Below are positions 44,990-54,408 of a stretch of 64,000 nt of DNA, one piece after another (within the stretch, counting starts at the first letter, position 1; every line of letters begins with the position of its first letter). The position numbers were made by a program, and so were the translations under genes. Source of the stretch: UBA7803 sp034522075 (GTDB lineage: Bacteria; Pseudomonadota; Gammaproteobacteria; Pseudomonadales; Azotimanducaceae); contig JAXHLO010000006.1 of assembly GCA_034522075.1 (NCBI GenBank), positions 372,001 through 436,000 of the forward strand. The letters run 5' to 3'. The notes under the pieces are model-generated. The model was not told the DNA's origin and searched no databases. It was given only the letters and a program-made list of their open reading frames with translations.

Positions 44990-46783
44990 TTACTGCTCGT
45001 CCATCTTCAAGGTCGGCTGCGTGTTTTCCAAGTAACCAGCAAGCATTCGGTAGGTGAACTGGTTCACACTTTCGGTCCTCAGCACGCACTTGGTCAGCTG
45101 AGCGGTGCTGCGCACACCCTGTTTCTGGATATGGATCTTCTGCCCGGCCTGGAACGGCACGCGGGGGGTGATCAATGTGGCCGGCTGGCCAATGGGGGAA
45201 AGCTCCGGCAGCATCAGCGCCCGGGCGTAGGTGGTCGGTCCGCCGACCTTCTGGATGACCCGGGCGGCCACGGGAATGGCCCGCGGCGCCAGCAGCTCGA
45301 TGCCCATGGACGTACCTTCCTGGTTCTGCCGGATCCAGCGGATCAAGGCCACGCACCAGCGGTTGTCGGCGGCTTCACGCATGGCCAGGATCTCGCCGGT
45401 CTGCAGATGCGGCGGCAGGGGGTCGTTCCAGCGGATCTGATAGCCGCCGGGACTGGTATCTATGGCCGACGTGTCATAGATCTCGTGACTGGAGCGCGGC
45501 TCCGGTCGATCGCTGGCGCGGGAGAGGCGCCGTGCTTCCAGACGCATGATGCGATCCGGGTCCTCGATGTTGGGGTTCTCCGGAATGCGCCCGCGCACAT
45601 CGAAAGCGTCGTCCCATACGTCCTTGACCGTCTGCGGCCGGTGCCGCTCCTGACGCTCGCGGTCGAGTAGAAACGGATTCAGTTCCTGGTTGATCAGCGC
45701 ATCCGGATCATCCAGCAGATCGTTGAACTCCACGCCCCCCGAAAGAAAGTAGTGGGCAGAGCGCAGCCCCACGCAGACCTTTATGGTCCCGGAGGCGTCG
45801 GTGCGGCGATGGGACCGGGGCTGCATCTCGCCCCAGGCCTGGGTCAGGTGGCGCAGCTGCGGCTCGGTGGCTGCCTCGGGCACATGGATGTCGCTGGGCA
45901 GGTCGCGCAGGTACGATTCCAACTGGTAGACGAGCACGTCGGTGCGGATGCCGCGGGGCTCGACGGCGTCGTGCAGGAGGTGTTTGTAGACGGGGCCCTG
46001 GTCCGACTCCAGATCCACCGCGAACAATGCTGACGTGGCGTCCGCTTCCAGGGATACGAACTGGGACCACATTTCCAGGCAGTTGAACACCTCGGCCAAC
46101 TGGCGGTAGCGCATCTGATTGGGCTTGCAGCAGGCCAGCAGCAGTGAGCGCAGATAGGCGTTGGTGGGACTGGTCATGGGCGTGGCGTGATTCTCGGCAT
46201 CTTCCAGCATCGTATCGGCGATACCCAGGCGCTCGGCTAGCAGGTAGAGCTGATTCAACTCGAACCACAGCCGGTCAGCCGGAGCCACGTAGAACTGCAG
46301 TGTCCGGAGCAGGGTGCGCGACAGATCGGACAGGGCTCGATGAATGGCCAACGGCAGCAGTTCCTTGTCCGGCCGCCGGCTCTTCGAACCGGGTCCCTCC
46401 CACGCACGGGCGCCGCGCTGCGCCAGACCTGCCACGACGACGCCTTTGTAGCCGGCGCACAGGTTGGTCTGCAGGCGTTGCGCCAGCCGGGCGATGGCAT
46501 CGCCGTGGGCCGCAGATGTGGCGGCATTGCGGTCCAGGCGGGTGCACAGATAGTGCAGAATCGGGCGGATCTGCTCGAGCAGATCCATGCGTTCCTGGGG
46601 CGTGACGTCCAGACGCGCAATTTCCCAGGTGGCCTGGCGCACCTGGGCCGCTGTTTCCGGCGTGTTGGCCATGGGCAGGGCAATGACCCATTCGGCCAGA
46701 GCTGCCGCGGTGGTGTCGCAGAACGACAGACCATTCAGGTCGGCTTGTGGAGCGACGATGCGGGTTTCAGGTACTTCGTTCAT
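44990..46783 (-). CDS. conserved cytoplasmic protein beside fimX, PilZ-like C-terminal domain
   Basis: A 597-residue soluble protein of unknown function, 65 bases upstream of fimX in the same direction. The first ~350 residues are helical with no known motif. The C-terminal part contains YDTSAIDTSPGGYQIRW (a DxSxxG-like PilZ signature), then WCVALIRWIRQNQEGTSMGI, resembling the PilZ beta-barrel; Arg residues (RRLSRASDRPEPR) lie ahead of it where a c-di-GMP-binding RxxxR would be. A homologue occupies the same place in Pseudomonas. A c-di-GMP receptor or partner of FimX is inferred, not shown. Start ATG 46783 behind GGAG; an ATG 19 codons upstream is possible. Confidence 0.65.
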   Translation of the reverse strand: MNEVPETRIVAPQADLNGLSFCDTTAAALAEWVIALPMANTPETAAQVRQATWEIARLDVTPQERMDLLEQIRPILHYLCTRLDRNAATSAAHGDAIARLAQRLQTNLCAGYKGVVVAGLAQRGARAWEGPGSKSRRPDKELLPLAIHRALSDLSRTLLRTLQFYVAPADRLWFELNQLYLLAERLGIADTMLEDAENHATPMTSPTNAYLRSLLLACCKPNQMRYRQLAEVFNCLEMWSQFVSLEADATSALFAVDLESDQGPVYKHLLHDAVEPRGIRTDVLVYQLESYLRDLPSDIHVPEAATEPQLRHLTQAWGEMQPRSHRRTDASGTIKVCVGLRSAHYFLSGGVEFNDLLDDPDALINQELNPFLLDRERQERHRPQTVKDVWDDAFDVRGRIPENPNIEDPDRIMRLEARRLSRASDRPEPRSSHEIYDTSAIDTSPGGYQIRWNDPLPPHLQTGEILAMREAADNRWCVALIRWIRQNQEGTSMGIELLAPRAIPVAARVIQKVGGPTTYARALMLPELSPIGQPATLITPRVPFQAGQKIHIQKQGVRSTAQLTKCVLRTESVNQFTYRMLAGYLENTQPTLKMDEQ

Positions 46784-46907
46784 GGGCTCCGGTCGATGCT
46801 GGCTCGCAGGCTTGTGCAACGGCGCAGTGTACCGCGCCATCGTGGCTGCGTCAGAGTGTCAACGGCGGTATGATGCGCGCCCGTTCGCACCAGGCAGACG
46901 AATCCGT

Positions 46908-47480
46908 ATGGCCAGTTACTCCACCAATGAATTCAAGGCGGGTCTGAAAGTGCTCCTGGAGGGGGACCCTTGCGCGATCCTGGAGAACGAGTTCGTCAAA
47001 CCCGGCAAGGGCCAGGCGTTCAACCGGGTGAGGCTGCGCAACCTCATTACCGGCCGCGTGTGGGAGCGGACGTTCAAGTCCGGGGAGTCGCTCGAGGCAG
47101 CCGATGTGCTGGATCTCGACATGGAGTACCTGTACACCGACGGTGAATTCTGGCACTTCATGAAAACTGACGGCAGCTACGAGCAGGTGGCGGCCCCGGA
47201 ATCGGCTGTGGCCGACGCCAAGGCCTGGCTCAAGGAGCAGGTGGTCTACCAGGTGACGCTGTGGAACGATGTGCCCATCTCGGTGACGCCGCCGAACTTT
47301 CTCGACCTGGAGGTGGTGGAAACCGACCCGGGCCTCAAAGGCGATACTGCCCAGGGCGGCAGTAAACCGGCCACCATGTCCACCGGCGCGGTGGTCAAAG
47401 TGCCGCTGTTCATCGAAACCGGCGAGATCCTGCGCGTGGACACCCGTACCGGCGAGTACGTGAGCCGGGCCAAGGGCTGA
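46908..47480 (+). CDS. efp: translation elongation factor P
   Basis: Relieves ribosome stalling at polyproline stretches. The 190-residue product has the three OB-like domains; the modified loop reads VKPGKGQAF with Lys34, the residue that EpmA beta-lysylates. C-terminal IETGEILRVDTRTGEYVSR is typical. The modifying enzyme gene epmA follows two bases later. EpmB, which makes beta-lysine, is not in this window. Confidence 0.96.
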   Translation: MASYSTNEFKAGLKVLLEGDPCAILENEFVKPGKGQAFNRVRLRNLITGRVWERTFKSGESLEAADVLDLDMEYLYTDGEFWHFMKTDGSYEQVAAPESAVADAKAWLKEQVVYQVTLWNDVPISVTPPNFLDLEVVETDPGLKGDTAQGGSKPATMSTGAVVKVPLFIETGEILRVDTRTGEYVSRAKG

Positions 47481-47482
47481 GC

Positions 47483-48364
47483 GTGCCTTCCGTCGCCGAC
47501 TGGCCCCCTGCCTGCGGGGTGAACGCTCTGTATGCGCGCGGCGCGCTGCTGCGCACGATACGGGAGTTCTTCCACGACCGCGGTGTGCTGGAAGCCCAGA
47601 GCGCGACTCTGGCCTCGGCCACGGTCACCGAACCGGCTGTCGAATCCATCCGGGTGCCGGGTTTCGGTTACCTGCAGACCTCTCCGGAGTATCAACTCAA
47701 GCGTCTGCTGGCGGCAGGAGCGCCTTCTCTGTATCAGCTCGGGCCCGTCTACCGGGCCGGTGAGTCCGGGCGTCGTCACAATCCCGAATTCATCATGCTG
47801 GAGTGGTATCGGGTGGGCTTCACCGAAACCGAGCTGATGGCCGAGGTGGCCGATCTGGTGAACCTGGCGCTGGGCGCGGCAGGCTATGCCACATTGCCCT
47901 ACGCCGACGTCGCGGCACGAGCGCCGGCGCCCGCGGACGCAGGGTCCCTGAGCGCCCGCGAAGCGCTGGATCTGCGATTTGCGAATGGCCTCGATGCCCT
48001 GGGATCGGGCCGGTATTTCATTACCGACTATCCGGCCGATCAGGCGGCTCTGGCCCGGGTGCGGCCCGACAATCCCGAGGTGGCGGCGCGTTTCGAACTG
48101 GTGGTGGACGGGCTGGAACTGGCCAATGGCTACTGGGAACTGGGTGATGCCGAGGCTCTGCGGGCGCGTTTTCAGCGTGATCTGGCGCTGCGCGAGGCCT
48201 GCGGCCAGAGCCTGCCGGAACTGGACGAGCGGTTCCTCGCGGCCATGTCCGCCGGCCTGCCGCCCTGTGCCGGTGTGGCGCTGGGTTTTGATCGCCTGCT
48301 GATGCTGCAGCTTGGCGCCGGCAGCCTGCAGGACGTGATGCCGTTTCCCATCGATCGCGCGTGA
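47483..48364 (+). CDS. epmA: EF-P beta-lysylation ligase EpmA (GenX/PoxA)
   Basis: Class II lysyl-tRNA-synthetase-like enzyme lacking the anticodon domain; it activates (R)-beta-lysine and attaches it to EF-P Lys34. Motif 2 appears as QLGPVYRAGESGRRHNPEFI near residue 87, motif 3 as GVALGFDRLLML near 266, and the amino acid site as MLEWYRVGF. 293 residues (EpmA is usually ~320), still a complete catalytic core. GTG start immediately after efp; the two form one unit. Confidence 0.94.
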   Translation: MPSVADWPPACGVNALYARGALLRTIREFFHDRGVLEAQSATLASATVTEPAVESIRVPGFGYLQTSPEYQLKRLLAAGAPSLYQLGPVYRAGESGRRHNPEFIMLEWYRVGFTETELMAEVADLVNLALGAAGYATLPYADVAARAPAPADAGSLSAREALDLRFANGLDALGSGRYFITDYPADQAALARVRPDNPEVAARFELVVDGLELANGYWELGDAEALRARFQRDLALREACGQSLPELDERFLAAMSAGLPPCAGVALGFDRLLMLQLGAGSLQDVMPFPIDRA

Positions 48365-48378
48365 CAGGACACCTGGCT

Positions 48379-49206
48379 TCAGCTCAGGAAGCGGCCGAGC
48401 CGCTGTCCCATGCGCACCCGCGTGCCGCGCCGGGTGCTGTCGTCCCAGACCACGCGCCCGGGCTCGCAGCAGACGATGACCGTGGAGCCGAGTAGAAAAC
48501 GGCCCAACTCCGCGCCGCGCTCGAGTGCATGCTGCTGCTGCTGCAGCAGCAGACGCCTGTAGGGTGACCTAGGCCCATCCCAGACGGTTTCAATGCTGGC
48601 TACGATCATGGCGCCCACCAGCACCACCAGCATGGCGCCGTGGTCGGTGTCGAAGCGGCACACCAGCCGTTCGTTGCGGCAGAACAGATCGCTGACCGCT
48701 GCTTCGGTGCGGGCGTTCACCGAGAACAGAGCGCCGGGAATGGCCGTTGTGGCCGTGAGCGTGCCCGAGGCCGGCATGTGCACACGATGATAGTCGCGCG
48801 GCGCAAGATAGATGGTGGCGAAGCTGCCGCCGTGAAACGTCCGGTCACCGTCGGCGATGAGTGAGCTCAGCCGGTAGCTCGTGCCTTTGGCCTGCAGCAG
48901 GTGCTCGCCGTCGATGTCACCGACCTGGCTGATCATGCCGTCCGCAGGACTGAGCAAGGCGGCCGGGTCGGGGTCCAGCGGCCGGGCACCGTCCTGCATG
49001 GCCCGGGTGAAAAAATCGTTGAAGGTGGCGTAGTCATCCAGCCCGGGCCGCTCAGCTTCGCTCATGTCTACCCCGTAAACCCGGGCGAAGCCGTGGATGA
49101 AAGGCTTGCGGATCCAGGGTGTGTGGCTGTTTCCCAGGCGGCCGGTCAGCCGTGACAGGGCGTGCTGCGGCAGCAGGCGCTGGAGTATGGCGAACAGCTC
49201 GTTCAT
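48379..49206 (-). CDS. psd: phosphatidylserine decarboxylase proenzyme
   Basis: Membrane enzyme that makes phosphatidylethanolamine. The 275-residue proenzyme has the FNDFFTRAM region near residue 62, SPADGMISQVG near 87, HRVHMPASG near 138, and the self-cleavage motif LGST with Ser241, which becomes the pyruvoyl group of the alpha chain. Length is normal. The ATG at 49206 overlaps the stop of the upstream rhodanese gene (ATGA). Confidence 0.96.
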   Translation of the reverse strand: MNELFAILQRLLPQHALSRLTGRLGNSHTPWIRKPFIHGFARVYGVDMSEAERPGLDDYATFNDFFTRAMQDGARPLDPDPAALLSPADGMISQVGDIDGEHLLQAKGTSYRLSSLIADGDRTFHGGSFATIYLAPRDYHRVHMPASGTLTATTAIPGALFSVNARTEAAVSDLFCRNERLVCRFDTDHGAMLVVLVGAMIVASIETVWDGPRSPYRRLLLQQQQHALERGAELGRFLLGSTVIVCCEPGRVVWDDSTRRGTRVRMGQRLGRFLS

Positions 49207-50069
49207 GACCCGCTGCCGTTGCCCGTGTGGTCCGGGGCACGGCCGGGCGCCGCGCCCTGCACCACAGGGGTGTCGTCGCGGCTGCCCCACTCCGCCCAGG
49301 CGCCGGGATAGGCGCGCACATCGGTCATGTTCAGCAGGCGTGCCACCAGGTACGACAGCCCCGACCGGTGATGGGCCTGGCAGTGGGTGATGACGGTTTT
49401 GTCCCGGCTGATGCCGTGAGCCTCGAGCAATCCGGGCAGATCGCGCGTGAGGCGCAGGTTCCGGGCGGGATCCTTGAGCTGCAGCCAATCCAGGTTGACG
49501 GCCGTTGGGATGTGGCCGGCGCGGCGCGAACCGCTCTTCTCGCCGCGGTATTCCTCGGCGGAGCGCACGTCCCAGATCACCTGCCCGGGCTCGTTCATGG
49601 CAGCGAGCAGGTCGGCAAGCTCAGCGATGGGCTGTCTGTCCACGGCAAGCGACACCGTCGTGGGCTGCGGGGTGTGTGCGTGTCCGCGTTCCAGCGGTCT
49701 GCCGGCAGCGGCCCAGGCATGAATGCCGCCATTGAGATACGACCAGTGGCGGTGGCCGATGATGTCCAGGGTCCAGATGAAGCGCCCGGCCCATCCCCCG
49801 CCTTCGTCGTCATAGACCACGATGTGCGCATCCGGCGCATAGGCCAGCCTGGCAAACAGTGCCTCCAGCCGCGGCAGCTCCGGCAGACTGCCGGGCGCCG
49901 GCGGCTGGCCGCTGAGGAGTTCCCGGGGCTCCACCAGCAGCGCACCGGGCAGGTGGGCGTGGTGATAGGCGGCTGCCTCGGCAACATGTACGAGCATGAT
50001 GTCGCGCCGGGGCAGATCGCCGAGATCCTCCGGTTCCAGCAATGGCGTTGGCGGCAGGTTCACTGACAC
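49203..50069 (-). CDS. thiosulfate sulfurtransferase, two-domain rhodanese (RhdA-like)
   Basis: A 288-residue protein with two rhodanese domains; the N-terminal one is inactive (no Cys at the loop) and the C-terminal one carries the active loop VITHCQAHHRSG with Cys230. The CQxHHR loop matches RhdA enzymes of Azotobacter and Pseudomonas rather than mercaptopyruvate transferases. It transfers sulfane sulfur to cyanide or cellular acceptors. Overlaps psd by four bases; the rhdA-psd pair is conserved in Pseudomonas. Confidence 0.9.
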   Translation of the reverse strand: MSVNLPPTPLLEPEDLGDLPRRDIMLVHVAEAAAYHHAHLPGALLVEPRELLSGQPPAPGSLPELPRLEALFARLAYAPDAHIVVYDDEGGGWAGRFIWTLDIIGHRHWSYLNGGIHAWAAAGRPLERGHAHTPQPTTVSLAVDRQPIAELADLLAAMNEPGQVIWDVRSAEEYRGEKSGSRRAGHIPTAVNLDWLQLKDPARNLRLTRDLPGLLEAHGISRDKTVITHCQAHHRSGLSYLVARLLNMTDVRAYPGAWAEWGSRDDTPVVQGAAPGRAPDHTGNGSGS

Positions 50070-50203
50070 TCCAGCTTCGATTCGCCGGCTATGGTAGCTG
50101 ACAGAGCCCGGCGGCGCGTATGGTTGATACCAATTCGTCCGCGGCTGTGGCAGTTTGCCGCTGGCGCCGGATAATGGCGCGTGGTTCGATCGATGGAGGA
50201 CAT

Positions 50204-50761
50204 GTGGCAGCGCATCTGGTCTGGATGGATCTGGAAATGACCGGGCTTGATCCGGACAAGGAACGCATCATCGAGATCGCCACCATCGTCACTGACGGCG
50301 AGCTGGAGGTGGTGGCGGAGGGGCCGGTGCTCGCCGTGCGCCAGCCGGAATCGTTGCTCGAGGCCATGGACGACTGGAACCAGAGTCATCACAGCAGCTC
50401 CGGGCTGCTCGAGCGCCTGCGGGCAGACGGGGTGACGGAACGCGAAGCGGAGGCGGCAACCCTGGCATTTCTCGAGCAGCATGTGGAGAAGAAGCGTTCT
50501 CCCCTGTGCGGCAACACCATCTGGCAGGATCGGCGATTCCTCACCCGTTACATGCCGACCCTCGAGGATTACCTGCACTACCGGATGGTGGACGTCAGCA
50601 GCATCAAGGAACTGGTACAGCGCTGGCGGCCGGACCTGATGGCCGGTTTCAGCAAGAAAAACGAGCACACGGCACTGGCCGACGTCCGCGAGTCCATTGC
50701 CGAACTGCGCTACTACCGGGAGCACTTTCTGCGCCATCAGCGCCCGGACCATCAACCGTAA
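50204..50761 (+). CDS. orn: oligoribonuclease Orn
   Basis: DnaQ-fold 3'-5' exoribonuclease that finishes RNA decay and degrades pGpG, the product of c-di-GMP breakdown. Shows WMDLEMTGLDPDKERIIEIA (DEDD Exo I) at the start, LCGNTIWQDRRFL (Exo II) near 100 and KKNEHTALADVRESI (Exo III) near 150. GTG 50204 was chosen because GGAGG lies four bases upstream and the resulting 185-residue length matches the family. Confidence 0.95.
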   Translation: MAAHLVWMDLEMTGLDPDKERIIEIATIVTDGELEVVAEGPVLAVRQPESLLEAMDDWNQSHHSSSGLLERLRADGVTEREAEAATLAFLEQHVEKKRSPLCGNTIWQDRRFLTRYMPTLEDYLHYRMVDVSSIKELVQRWRPDLMAGFSKKNEHTALADVRESIAELRYYREHFLRHQRPDHQP

Positions 50762-50771
50762 GGAAGTACCT

Positions 50772-51326
50772 ATGACGACCATTCTCGGGATTGCCGGCAG
50801 CCTGCGGCGCGGCTCCTTCAATCGGGCCATTCTGGAAAATGCCCGTTCGCTCATGCCGGCGGAGGCCACGCTGGAAGTGACCGGCGTCGACGGCATACCG
50901 CTGTATGACGGTGATCTGGAAGACAATGAAGGGATCCCGGCGGCGGTGGAGGAACTGAAAGCGCGTATCTGTGCGGCGGACGGCCTGGTGCTGGCTTCCC
51001 CCGAGTACAACACGGCCGTGCCCGGGGTGCTGAAGAACACCATGGACTGGCTGTCGCGCCCGCCGGAGGATATCGCCCGGGTGTTCGCCGGCCGCCCGGT
51101 GGCCGTGATCGGCGCTACCCCCGGCCGTCTCGGCACCATACTCGCGCAGACGGCCTGGCTGCCGGTACTGCGTACCCTGAGAATGCGTCATTGGGCGGGC
51201 GGGCGGCTCATGGTGTCCGCGGCCCATGAACACATCGACGGCGACGGCGTCCTCACCGACGAGGCAACCCGCAAAGCCGTGGCGGAGTTCATGGCCGGAT
51301 TCGTTGAGTTCGTCCGTCGCGGTTGA
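50772..51326 (+). CDS. NADPH-dependent FMN reductase (flavodoxin-like)
   Basis: A 184-residue flavoprotein of the NAD(P)H quinone/chromate/azo reductase family: FMN-phosphate loop GIAGSLRRGSFNRAIL at the start, ASPEYNTAVPGVLKNTMDW near residue 75 (isoalloxazine contact) and ATPGRLGT near 115. Physiological substrate unknown; a role in quinone or oxidative stress is usual for the group. ATG start behind AAGGAAG, ten bases after orn. Confidence 0.9.
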   Translation: MTTILGIAGSLRRGSFNRAILENARSLMPAEATLEVTGVDGIPLYDGDLEDNEGIPAAVEELKARICAADGLVLASPEYNTAVPGVLKNTMDWLSRPPEDIARVFAGRPVAVIGATPGRLGTILAQTAWLPVLRTLRMRHWAGGRLMVSAAHEHIDGDGVLTDEATRKAVAEFMAGFVEFVRRG

Positions 51327-51336
51327 GCAGCGGGCG

Positions 51337-52399
51337 TCAGCGGCCTTTGCCGCGCAGGCGCGCCAGCGCCCAGTCGATGTGCTCACGGACCAGCGGCGTT
51401 GCCTGCGCGCGGTGTCCGTTCCAGCGCGGCGATGGCGGCCGGCGTGGCTGATCCGTTGCCGATCGCGACCGCCAGATTGCGCTGCCACTGTTCGTAGCTG
51501 GCCCGGCGGATGGCCGACCCTTCGGTGCGCTCCAGGAACTCGCTCTCGCTCCAGGCGAACAGGCTCAGCAGATCTCTGTCGTCGAGGTGGTGGCGCGGCG
51601 TGAAATCTCCCTCCCGGGTGAGTTGCGCGTAGCGGTTCCACGGACAGTAAAGCTGGCAGTCGTCGCAGCCGAACACGCGGTTTCCCATGAGCGGCCGCAA
51701 TTCCTGCGGAATGCTGCCGCGATGCTCGATGGTCAGATAAGAGATACAGCGCCGTGCGTCGAGTTGCTGGGGGCCGACGATGGCATCGGTGGGGCACACG
51801 GTCATGCACGCCGTGCACTTGCCGCAGTGGTCCTCCTGCTCCGGCGGGTCCACCGGCAGAGGCAGGTTGGTGTAGATCTCGCCGAGAAAGAACCAGGAGC
51901 CGGCCGTGCGGTTGAGCACCAGGGTGTGCTTGCCGATCCAGCCGAGCCCCGCCTTCTGCGCCAGCGCTTTTTCCAGCACCGGAGCGGAGTCCGTGAAGGC
52001 GCGATAGTGGCCGTCCGCCGCACGTGCCGCGTCATCGATGTGGCGTGCCAGGCGCGCCAGGCGGCGGCGGATGACCTTGTGATAGTCGCGCCCCAGGGCA
52101 TAGCGGGATACGTAAGCCTTGTCCGGGTCGTCGAGAATACGCAGGGGTTGCGCGCCGTCGGGCAGATAGTCCATGCGGGCCGCGATGACCCGGCAGGTGC
52201 CCGGTTCGAGCAGGGCCGGGTCGAGGCGCTTGTCCAGGTTGCGCTCCAGGTAGCCCATGGTGCCGTGGCGGCCGGCGGCCAGCCATTGGCGGACTTTTTC
52301 CTGATACGCACTCAGGTCCGTGTCGGTGATGCCGACCTGCTGGAAGCCCAGCTCTTCGCCCCACTGTTTGATGTCGTCCGCCAGCGTGTGCAGATCCAC
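51337..52399 (-). CDS. queG: epoxyqueuosine reductase QueG, one frameshift near 51420
   Basis: Cobalamin- and [4Fe-4S]-dependent enzyme for the last step of queuosine synthesis in tRNA. Shows YHKVIRRRLARLARH near residue 115, the lid GLGWIGKHTLVLN near 152, and two cluster motifs CGKCTACMTVCP near 192 and CDDCQLYCPWN near 247. As given the frame ends early at 51383 after LERTPRAG; skipping one base near 51420 gives the expected tail TPLVREHIDWALARLRGKGR and a stop at 51339-51337, for about 353 residues. Confidence 0.92.
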
Positions 52400-52444
52400 T
52401 GAGAAACCGTTCCATGACGTAGGCTGTGGTGCCAGTATAGGGCC

Positions 52445-53974
52445 ATGGCTCAGGCCCGAAGTTCACAGCAGATGCTTTATACCGCCGCACAATGCCGCGA
52501 ACTCGACCGCGTGGCCATCGAAGATCACGGCATGGCCGGTTTCGATCTCATGCAGCGTGCCGGTCGCGCCGCTTTCCGGGTGCTGACGCAGCGTTGGCCC
52601 GAGGCCGCCAGCATCACCGTGTGCTGCGGTAAGGGGAACAATGCCGGTGACGGCTACCTGGTGGCCGGGCTGGCGCACCAGGCCGGCCTGCGGGTGACGC
52701 TCGTGCAACTCGGCGACGCCGCTGACTTGCGCGGCGATGCCGCACGGGCCCGTGACTGGGCGGTGTCGTTGGGTGTCGAAGCCCAGGCGGGGCCGCCCGC
52801 AACCATCGATGGGGCAGTGGTGGTGGACGCCCTGCTCGGTACGGGCATCGAGGGGGAGTTGCGCCCGGCCTTCGCGGAGACGGCCGCCCGCATCAATGAC
52901 TGCGGCCGTCCGGTGCTTGCCATCGACATGCCCACCGGCGTCAGTGCCGACACCGGGGCAGTAACCGAGCATGCCGTTCGCGCCGCCGTGACGGTGACCT
53001 TCATCGGCCGCAAGCTGGGGCTGCATACCGGCCCCGCAGTGTCCCACGCCGGCGCTGTGGTGTTCGATGATCTGGGCGTGCCCGGCGCCGTTCATCGCGC
53101 GGTGACCGGCGGCTGTCCGTGGCTGCACTACGATACCCTGCCCGATGCCTGGCGGTTACCCGCCCGGGATGCCAACGTCCACAAACATGCTCTCGGCCAT
53201 CTGGTGGTCGTTGGCGGCGATCACAGTATGGGCGGCGCTCCGCTCATGGCCGCAGAAGCGGCGCTGCGCTGCGGTGCCGGCATGGTGAGCGTGATCACCC
53301 GGGCGTGCCATCGCCCGGCCATTCTGGCGCGGCGGCCTGAAGTGATGGTGGTGGACGCCGATGATGCGGCGTTGCGCGGCGCCGTTCTGGGCAAGGCTAC
53401 CACCCTGGTGGTGGGCCCCGGGCTCGGTCAGACCCCCTGGGGCGAAGCCCTGCTCCGGGAAGCCCTCGAATCGGGCCTCCCGGCGGTGCTCGATGCCGAT
53501 GGCCTGAATCTGTTCGCCAGCCTGGGTACTGTGGCCCGGGGGCCCCTGGTGGTCACGCCGCATCCCGGTGAAGCCGGGCGCCTGCTGGGCAGCAATGGCG
53601 CAGACATTCAGGCGGATCGGCCGGCGGCCGCCCGTGCTCTGACCGAGCGCCTGTCCGCGGCCGTGGTGCTGAAAGGCGCCGGCAGTCTGGTGGCCGCACC
53701 CGGGGTCGACGGACGGGCGGAACTGCTGGGGCTATGCGCCCATGGCAACCCCGGCATGGCCAGCGCCGGCATGGGCGATGTGCTCAGCGGCGTCATCGGC
53801 GCTCTGCTGGCGCAGGGCCTGGAGTCCCCAGCCGCGGCGGCGGCGGGCACCTGCCTGCACAGCTATGCGGCCGACCGGGCAGCTGATGTGCTGGGCCAGC
53901 GCGGTCTGCTGGCCACCGATCTGCTCGATTACCTGCTGGACATACTGCGCCGGGAGGCGCCGGCGGCACGGTGA
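52445..53974 (+). CDS. nnr: bifunctional NAD(P)H-hydrate epimerase/dehydratase Nnr
   Basis: Repairs damaged NAD(P)HX. The N-terminal YjeF epimerase domain (1 to ~215) has CGKGNNAGDGYLVAGL near residue 61 and DALLGTGIEGE near 129. The C-terminal ADP-dependent dehydratase domain (from ~230) has GGDHSMGGAPLMAAEAAL near 259, TPHPGEAGRLL near 372 and NPGMASAGMGDVLSGVIGAL near 434. 509 residues. Divergent from queG with 45 bases between; tsaE starts within its last codons. Confidence 0.95.
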   Translation: MAQARSSQQMLYTAAQCRELDRVAIEDHGMAGFDLMQRAGRAAFRVLTQRWPEAASITVCCGKGNNAGDGYLVAGLAHQAGLRVTLVQLGDAADLRGDAARARDWAVSLGVEAQAGPPATIDGAVVVDALLGTGIEGELRPAFAETAARINDCGRPVLAIDMPTGVSADTGAVTEHAVRAAVTVTFIGRKLGLHTGPAVSHAGAVVFDDLGVPGAVHRAVTGGCPWLHYDTLPDAWRLPARDANVHKHALGHLVVVGGDHSMGGAPLMAAEAALRCGAGMVSVITRACHRPAILARRPEVMVVDADDAALRGAVLGKATTLVVGPGLGQTPWGEALLREALESGLPAVLDADGLNLFASLGTVARGPLVVTPHPGEAGRLLGSNGADIQADRPAAARALTERLSAAVVLKGAGSLVAAPGVDGRAELLGLCAHGNPGMASAGMGDVLSGVIGALLAQGLESPAAAAAGTCLHSYAADRAADVLGQRGLLATDLLDYLLDILRREAPAAR

Positions 53975-54408
53975 GCGGCAACAGCGCGCGCCGCACGGAG
54001 TTTCTGCCCGACGAAGCCGCCACCCTGGCCTGCGGCGCGCGGCTGGCGGTATCCCTGGCGCCGGGCGCGTTGGTATTCCTGCACGGCGATCTCGGCGCCG
54101 GCAAGACCACGCTGGTGCGCGGCATCCTGCGCGGCCTGGGCCATTCAGATTCAGTAAAGAGTCCCACCTATACGATCGTAGAACCTTACGATTTTCCGAA
54201 TTATCTGGTGTATCATTTTGATTTCTACCGTATTGCCGATGTTCAGGAGTTGGACTTCATCGGTATCGACGAATTGGTGGAGAGTCCGGCTTTGAAGCTG
54301 GTGGAATGGCCCGAGCGGGTTCAGGAACGCCTCCCGGCAGCCGACGTGGAGGTGCGAATGCGGGTAGAGGGCGAGGGCAGACGCATTGAAATCGACGATC
54401 GTCGCTAA
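53971..54408 (+). CDS. tsaE: tRNA threonylcarbamoyladenosine biosynthesis ATPase TsaE
   Basis: ATPase of the TsaB-TsaD-TsaE complex that makes t6A37 in ANN-decoding tRNAs. Walker A GDLGAGKTTLVRG near residue 37, YHFDFYRIADVQELDFIGID near 90 and the VEWPER motif near 115 are all present in 145 residues. GTG start overlaps nnr by four bases. The segment 54145-54260 is noticeably more AT-rich than its surroundings. Confidence 0.94.
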   Translation: MSGNSARRTEFLPDEAATLACGARLAVSLAPGALVFLHGDLGAGKTTLVRGILRGLGHSDSVKSPTYTIVEPYDFPNYLVYHFDFYRIADVQELDFIGIDELVESPALKLVEWPERVQERLPAADVEVRMRVEGEGRRIEIDDRR

